Assembly: GCA_026168455.1 (NCBI GenBank)
Contig: CM047428.1
Span: forward strand, 17,264,759 to 17,328,758
DNA: 64,000 bases
From: Theocolax elegans
Lineage: Eukaryota; Arthropoda; Insecta; Hymenoptera; Cerocephalidae
Direction: 5' to 3'
Part shown: in pieces, positions 59,489 to 64,000 of the stretch
How positions within the stretch are numbered: position 1 is the first letter of the stretch
Layout: every line of letters starts with the position of its first letter
Notes under the pieces: model-generated
The model's input: the letters and a program-made list of their open reading frames with translations, nothing else
What the model was told of the DNA's origin: nothing
Database searches by the model: none
Program-made: the position numbers and the translations under genes

Positions 59489-62400
59489 CTGCAAAATTAG
59501 TCACCAATTCATTCGTGCGTTAGTTTTACTCTACATTACAATCCTTAGATTACTTTTTTTTCTCTTCATAGGGTGACTGGACATTTTTTTTTTCATTTTT
59601 TATGCGGGGACAGTAATGTTTCTGTTTATCTATGCTAGTGATACGCTGCTCTTTGAATTATTTTTAACCGTGTTATTGGATTATTTTATTCGTCACGTTT
59701 AATCGATTATTTTAATCGATTATAAAAAAAATAATATTTTACTAATAAGTATCCACTTTTTTACAGATTTTACACTGACGATTAATCTGTTTTAAACAAT
59801 TCAAAGAGCATACAAATTTTTAGTGAAAGAGCGTTACAAAAAGCGTCGATCACAGTCCAATTTCTATACAATATGTATAATAAAAATATATTCAGTATAA
59901 TTTTGGAAGTAAGGAAGGGATAATTAGTTATTAGGTTTACTGGGCAATTACTATTCTTTATTTAAAAAAAAAAGGTAAAATTTCGACGATTAAATATTTG
60001 ATATGTAGATTACGTGTGTTTCTAGACTAGATAAAACTTACGTATGTATTTTAAAATAAATTTTTTTAAAGCTATACGTATACCGATTTTTCATGTATAC
60101 AGATATCCATGCAGATTTCGATCGATCTGCGAAATTAAGAAAACGAGTAGTGCTCGAATGATGACAGTGATTTTTGATAAGAAAAATAGCCTTTATAAAA
60201 ATACTTTTATCTCCAATTTATCATAATAAAATATTTATTCTTTACGGTAGAACGAAAGTAAACTATGATAAATAATAAAAGCATAATAAATTTCATACTT
60301 TCCAAGTATAAAATAAAACGTTCCTAGTATTTAATATCATTTGCGCATAAAACCAAGCTGAAGTTAAAATATTCAAATGACGGTCTAATATATTTCGTAA
60401 AAGAAAAAAAAAAAGATTGTGCGGGAATGAGGAAAGAATGGAAAATGCGAGTGACTGTGCGAAAGCGCAACGAGACAAGATAAGCTTCTCGTGGTGGAAA
60501 AAACGGGCTTCGTGATCGACGCTCCTTGCATGTATTCAAAAAGAATATTAAAAAAAAAAGTAATAATAACAACGTATAACAAAATAAAAACATTGAAAAA
60601 ATAAATTGAAAAAAAAAATTAATAAATAAAAACACTGTGATAGGCGAATATAAAAAACAATCAAAGAAGTCCGAAGTCGCTAAAAATAATAGAAAAAAAA
60701 AAATAAAAAACCAAGAAACAGCAAACCAACGACAAACGTGTAGGTACTGCATGATAAATACTTGTCGGCACACGGCACACGACACACGATTATCTATATA
60801 TAACACCAACGTTAGTACCTTAGTCGCGATAAATTTTCAGGCAGGACGGAAAATTTCTTTATTTTGTTTTTATTGCACTATTATTATTTATTTGCGCATT
60901 CTTCTGATATTTGGGAATGTGACGCCTGCGTGGGCGACATTTGTTGGATTAATTTTTGTTTTATTGATATATATCCTTTATTGGCAAGTATGCGTGATGA
61001 CCAATAAGGCAACTCAAGTCTGTGTTATAGGAATTTATTAAAATCTAACAAAATCAACGACGTTAGATCGTAATAAATTAATTATATACATTAAGTAATT
61101 GTTATTCGTTATTGTATTAATCTTTGTTTTTAGAAACTCAAAAATAAGCGCAGCTTATTTTTAATGTGTAATTATGTATAATTTATTATGCGAATTATAT
61201 TTAAAAAACAAAAATGTATTAAATATCGAGAAAATCTATCACTGTTTTACGAAGAAAACGTTCAAATATATATCACGACATTTAAGCATTATTGTTTTTT
61301 TTTCTTTTTAAATAACATGACTTTTCTTGCAGTTTTGGTAAACAACAATTATTGATGTACACAATCGCCAATAACCACAAGAATCGTCATTGCATCACAA
61401 CTAAGAAATATTTCTTTAACTTTCGTGCTTTTAATCCTATAAAGAAATAAATATAAAAAATAGTTACACGTAGCAAAAATTAGTACATGCAAAGTATAGA
61501 TTCATCATAGCCAAAATGAAAAAAAAATTATTGATTCTCGAGTAATCTATACGGTTTTTTAAGCAGCTTTTCGTATATATATACATATATAGATTACCGC
61601 GAAACTTTACAGATTTCGTAATATTGTATATAATTAACATAGATTATTAACCCTTGTAAAATAAATAATTAATTCCTAGAGCATGTCGTCAAACTGTATT
61701 TACTCAAAACATTAGTATTCTCAATATTTTCTTAAGAGTGATTAGTACCAAAACTTAGTAAAGGAGTTGCAAATGAGCCTTACATTACGTATTTTCCTAT
61801 ACGTCCTCGTTTCAGTGACCGTACATTATATAAGTTAACTCGGAAATGTACCTTCCAAAATAGCTCGAAATACTTTAGAGTAATAAACTGGAAATATATA
61901 CTATTTCTCGAAATAACGGCAACTGTCACTTACACATCACATCACAACTGTTTAAGAACGTCCCTTAATATTTCACTTGGTGTTACACTGCATTTAGATT
62001 ATATTTGATACAATTTCCGTTCCTGGTTATAAATATCCCACCCATCCGCGTTAAAATTGATATTTTTAAAAAGGCAAAATATATACAGTTAATTATTTAT
62101 CACGCGACATTTGTTAATATTTAATGAAACGTTGAAATCGATATCGATTTTGAAACGTACCGTTATTATCATTAAAAAAGAAAACGGGGGTAGGGTGCAT
62201 TTAAAACTAATCGTTCGTCGACAAATTACAAAATCCACCGTACAAAAATCCACAAACAAAAAAAAGAGGGATAATTTCGCGTCGTAAAAGTGAAATGCGC
62301 AGCCTTCGAAAAATCAATTGTCACGAGGGCGGCGGTGTCCCAAATTCAATTGGAGCGCTTCCCCGCAACGCACTTAACCCGTCGCTTAATTACGACACCG

Positions 62401-64000
62401 CGCACACGTACATATGGATCGATCACGATTCTACCTAACACCCATCGCAACTAGACGAAAATCGTCCTGGACTTACATACGCGTGTTTGCTTTACGTTCT
62501 GCGGATATATCCCACGGTTTTTCCCGGGCGACAGCCCTGAACTCTTTATTTCATGATTATTACGTGTCCATTCCTCTTTACGCGGATCGATGACGCGAGC
62601 AGGTTCTGCGGTGTAGCGGAAACACCCAATCGATAGACGGACACGACGGAGGAGCCTTGCGCGTTACGCGACCTCGACAGGTACGCGAGCTTGCGAATTC
62701 CGGTGCTACCTCGATTTTTCCCTTTTCCTTCATCCTTCTTTTTTTCGAATTATTCGGTAAAATAAAATTAATTCGTTTCCCGATCTATAGTTTACTTATG
62801 AATTACTTTTTGCCGAGTTAGAACTCTCACAGTAAATAAATTTATGCAATTCGTACGAGGATAATTGTAATTTAAATGTGCATAAGGTTTTATTTATTGT
62901 TCTACGATATTTTTTGGAGGTATAGACAATTTTTACTTTAAATTTAAGCTGTATTTCTTTTTATTGGGTAATAATATTTGCGACCAATAAACGTAAAATA
63001 AATCTAAATGTCTATTCTACTATGTCGAAAAAAAATCAAATTCCCAAGGGATATAAAGTGATTGTAAAAAACGCATCAATCACAATCCCCGAAAGTTGTT
63101 GGAGAATCGTTTGGTAATTGCGAGGAAGAGAGTGAGTTTTAATCAAAGGGAAAGGGTAGCCTATAACGTATGGATGAACCATAGCCCTTTCGTTGGACTC
63201 AACTCGGTTTATTTTTTTTTCTCCTACCGAATTTATCTTTCTGTCGCATCTCGACGGTCGTCTCTACATTATGGATGGCTCGCGTGTCCCTTCGTACCGA
63301 AGGCTATTCGCCTACGTTTCTGCATGCTTCATTCTCGTTTTTTCGCGCAATTGCCCTGTTACACGACTACCAGTAAGAATCGCTAAGTTGTCATTCGGAT
63401 ATCGATGCGAAAACTATCCGTTCTGGATTTTCGTTCAACTTTTCCAAAGGGATAGTTTTCTTCGATTAGCAAAGAAAATATTTCGACTTTTACAAATACT
63501 ACGGAAAATTTAAATTGTTTTTAAAATTTACACGTATAGATCGAAAATACTTCAAAACTTTTAATTTGACAAATATATTTTTTTATAATCTATGCAGATT
63601 AAGTAATAAATTACACTGCAGTAAAAGTATAAAATTATTTATTAATTCAAGTATCGTTTATATTTTCATTTTCTTTTTATACTTAACAAAATGACTAAAT
63701 ATTTGTTGAATTGATTATTCCTGGATAAATAAAAACAACGTTTCATAGTAATATTTATCATGACCGATGTACGTGAATAATTAGTCAGAGAAAAATGTAC
63801 CAAACCCTTACTCGTTAGACCGAATTACTAGATAAAATAAAGTATACAATCCTTACTAGAACGTAAGAAAATCCGATTCCCATCGAAAGCAGATTACAAG
63901 AATTCGATCTCAGTGATATTCTTCTGGTGTATATGTATATACATAAGCGCATATATATTTATAAGGTGAGGTACCACACGCGGGGATAATGCACAGCCAT
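59489..64000. other. Probable large intron of the Rbm24-type gene
   Basis: No RRM-coding exon (the RNP motifs expected of the Rbm24 N-terminus) was found on the minus strand. A CpG-richer patch at about 62290-62720 could be regulatory or an alternative first exon, but nothing in it decides this. The open frames at 60324-60809, 60637-61041, 63096-63386 and 63193-63513 show no recognisable domain. Confidence 0.45.

Noticed and set aside
60324..60809. 161-codon minus-strand frame with F/L-rich segments
   Set aside because: The translation is dominated by runs from poly-A/T DNA, overlaps other frames on both strands, and has no recognisable domain.

Overview
The window is eukaryotic and very probably insect DNA. 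It is AT-rich, with multi-exon genes carrying GT-AG introns, dense (GA)n, (CA)n and (TA)n microsatellites, many short TTAA-flanked foldback elements and a 5'-truncated non-LTR retrotransposon. The gene content (insect-type organic anion transporters and an Rbm24-type alanine-rich tail) and the repeat texture suggest a hymenopteran, but species cannot be read from the sequence.

Layout. (1) 1-12496: no gene I can support; microsatellites, relatively GC/CpG-rich patches, and two copies of a TTAA-flanked MITE. (2) 12497-16200, plus strand: a compact nine-exon OATP (SLCO) transporter with a cytoplasmic tail of about 370 residues ending in a class I PDZ-ligand-like motif. (3) 16201-18701: convergent intergenic DNA with two foldback elements. 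(4) 18702-27303, minus strand: a seven-exon OATP gene with long introns, a LINE fragment in intron 4, and an exon 2 that is one base out of frame. (5) 27304-38841: no supported coding gene; a 1,011-bp tandem duplication abuts a 948-bp near-perfect palindrome. (6) 38842-48365, minus strand: a third OATP with an intact seven-exon frame, its introns loaded with MITEs and a 627-bp tandem duplication. (7) 48399-55925: AT-rich DNA including a probable non-coding first exon of the third OATP near 51909 and the downstream region of the last gene. (8) 55926-59488, minus strand: the two 3'-most coding exons of an Rbm24/SUP-12-type RNA-binding protein; its RRM exons should lie beyond position 64000.

The three transporters form a paralogue cluster. 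All have the superfamily signature around GAWWLGW and a Kazal-like cysteine loop, and all share a phase-1 intron at the same place in the first loop. Summed exon lengths are multiples of three for the first and third genes (1,011 aa; 704 or 715 aa) and one base over for the second, which independently supports both the exon models and the frameshift. I found no CRISPR array, prokaryotic operon, rRNA or tRNA gene. The most unusual material is structural: foldback and TTAA elements, nested duplications and the palindrome. I did not find a convincing new protein-coding system.
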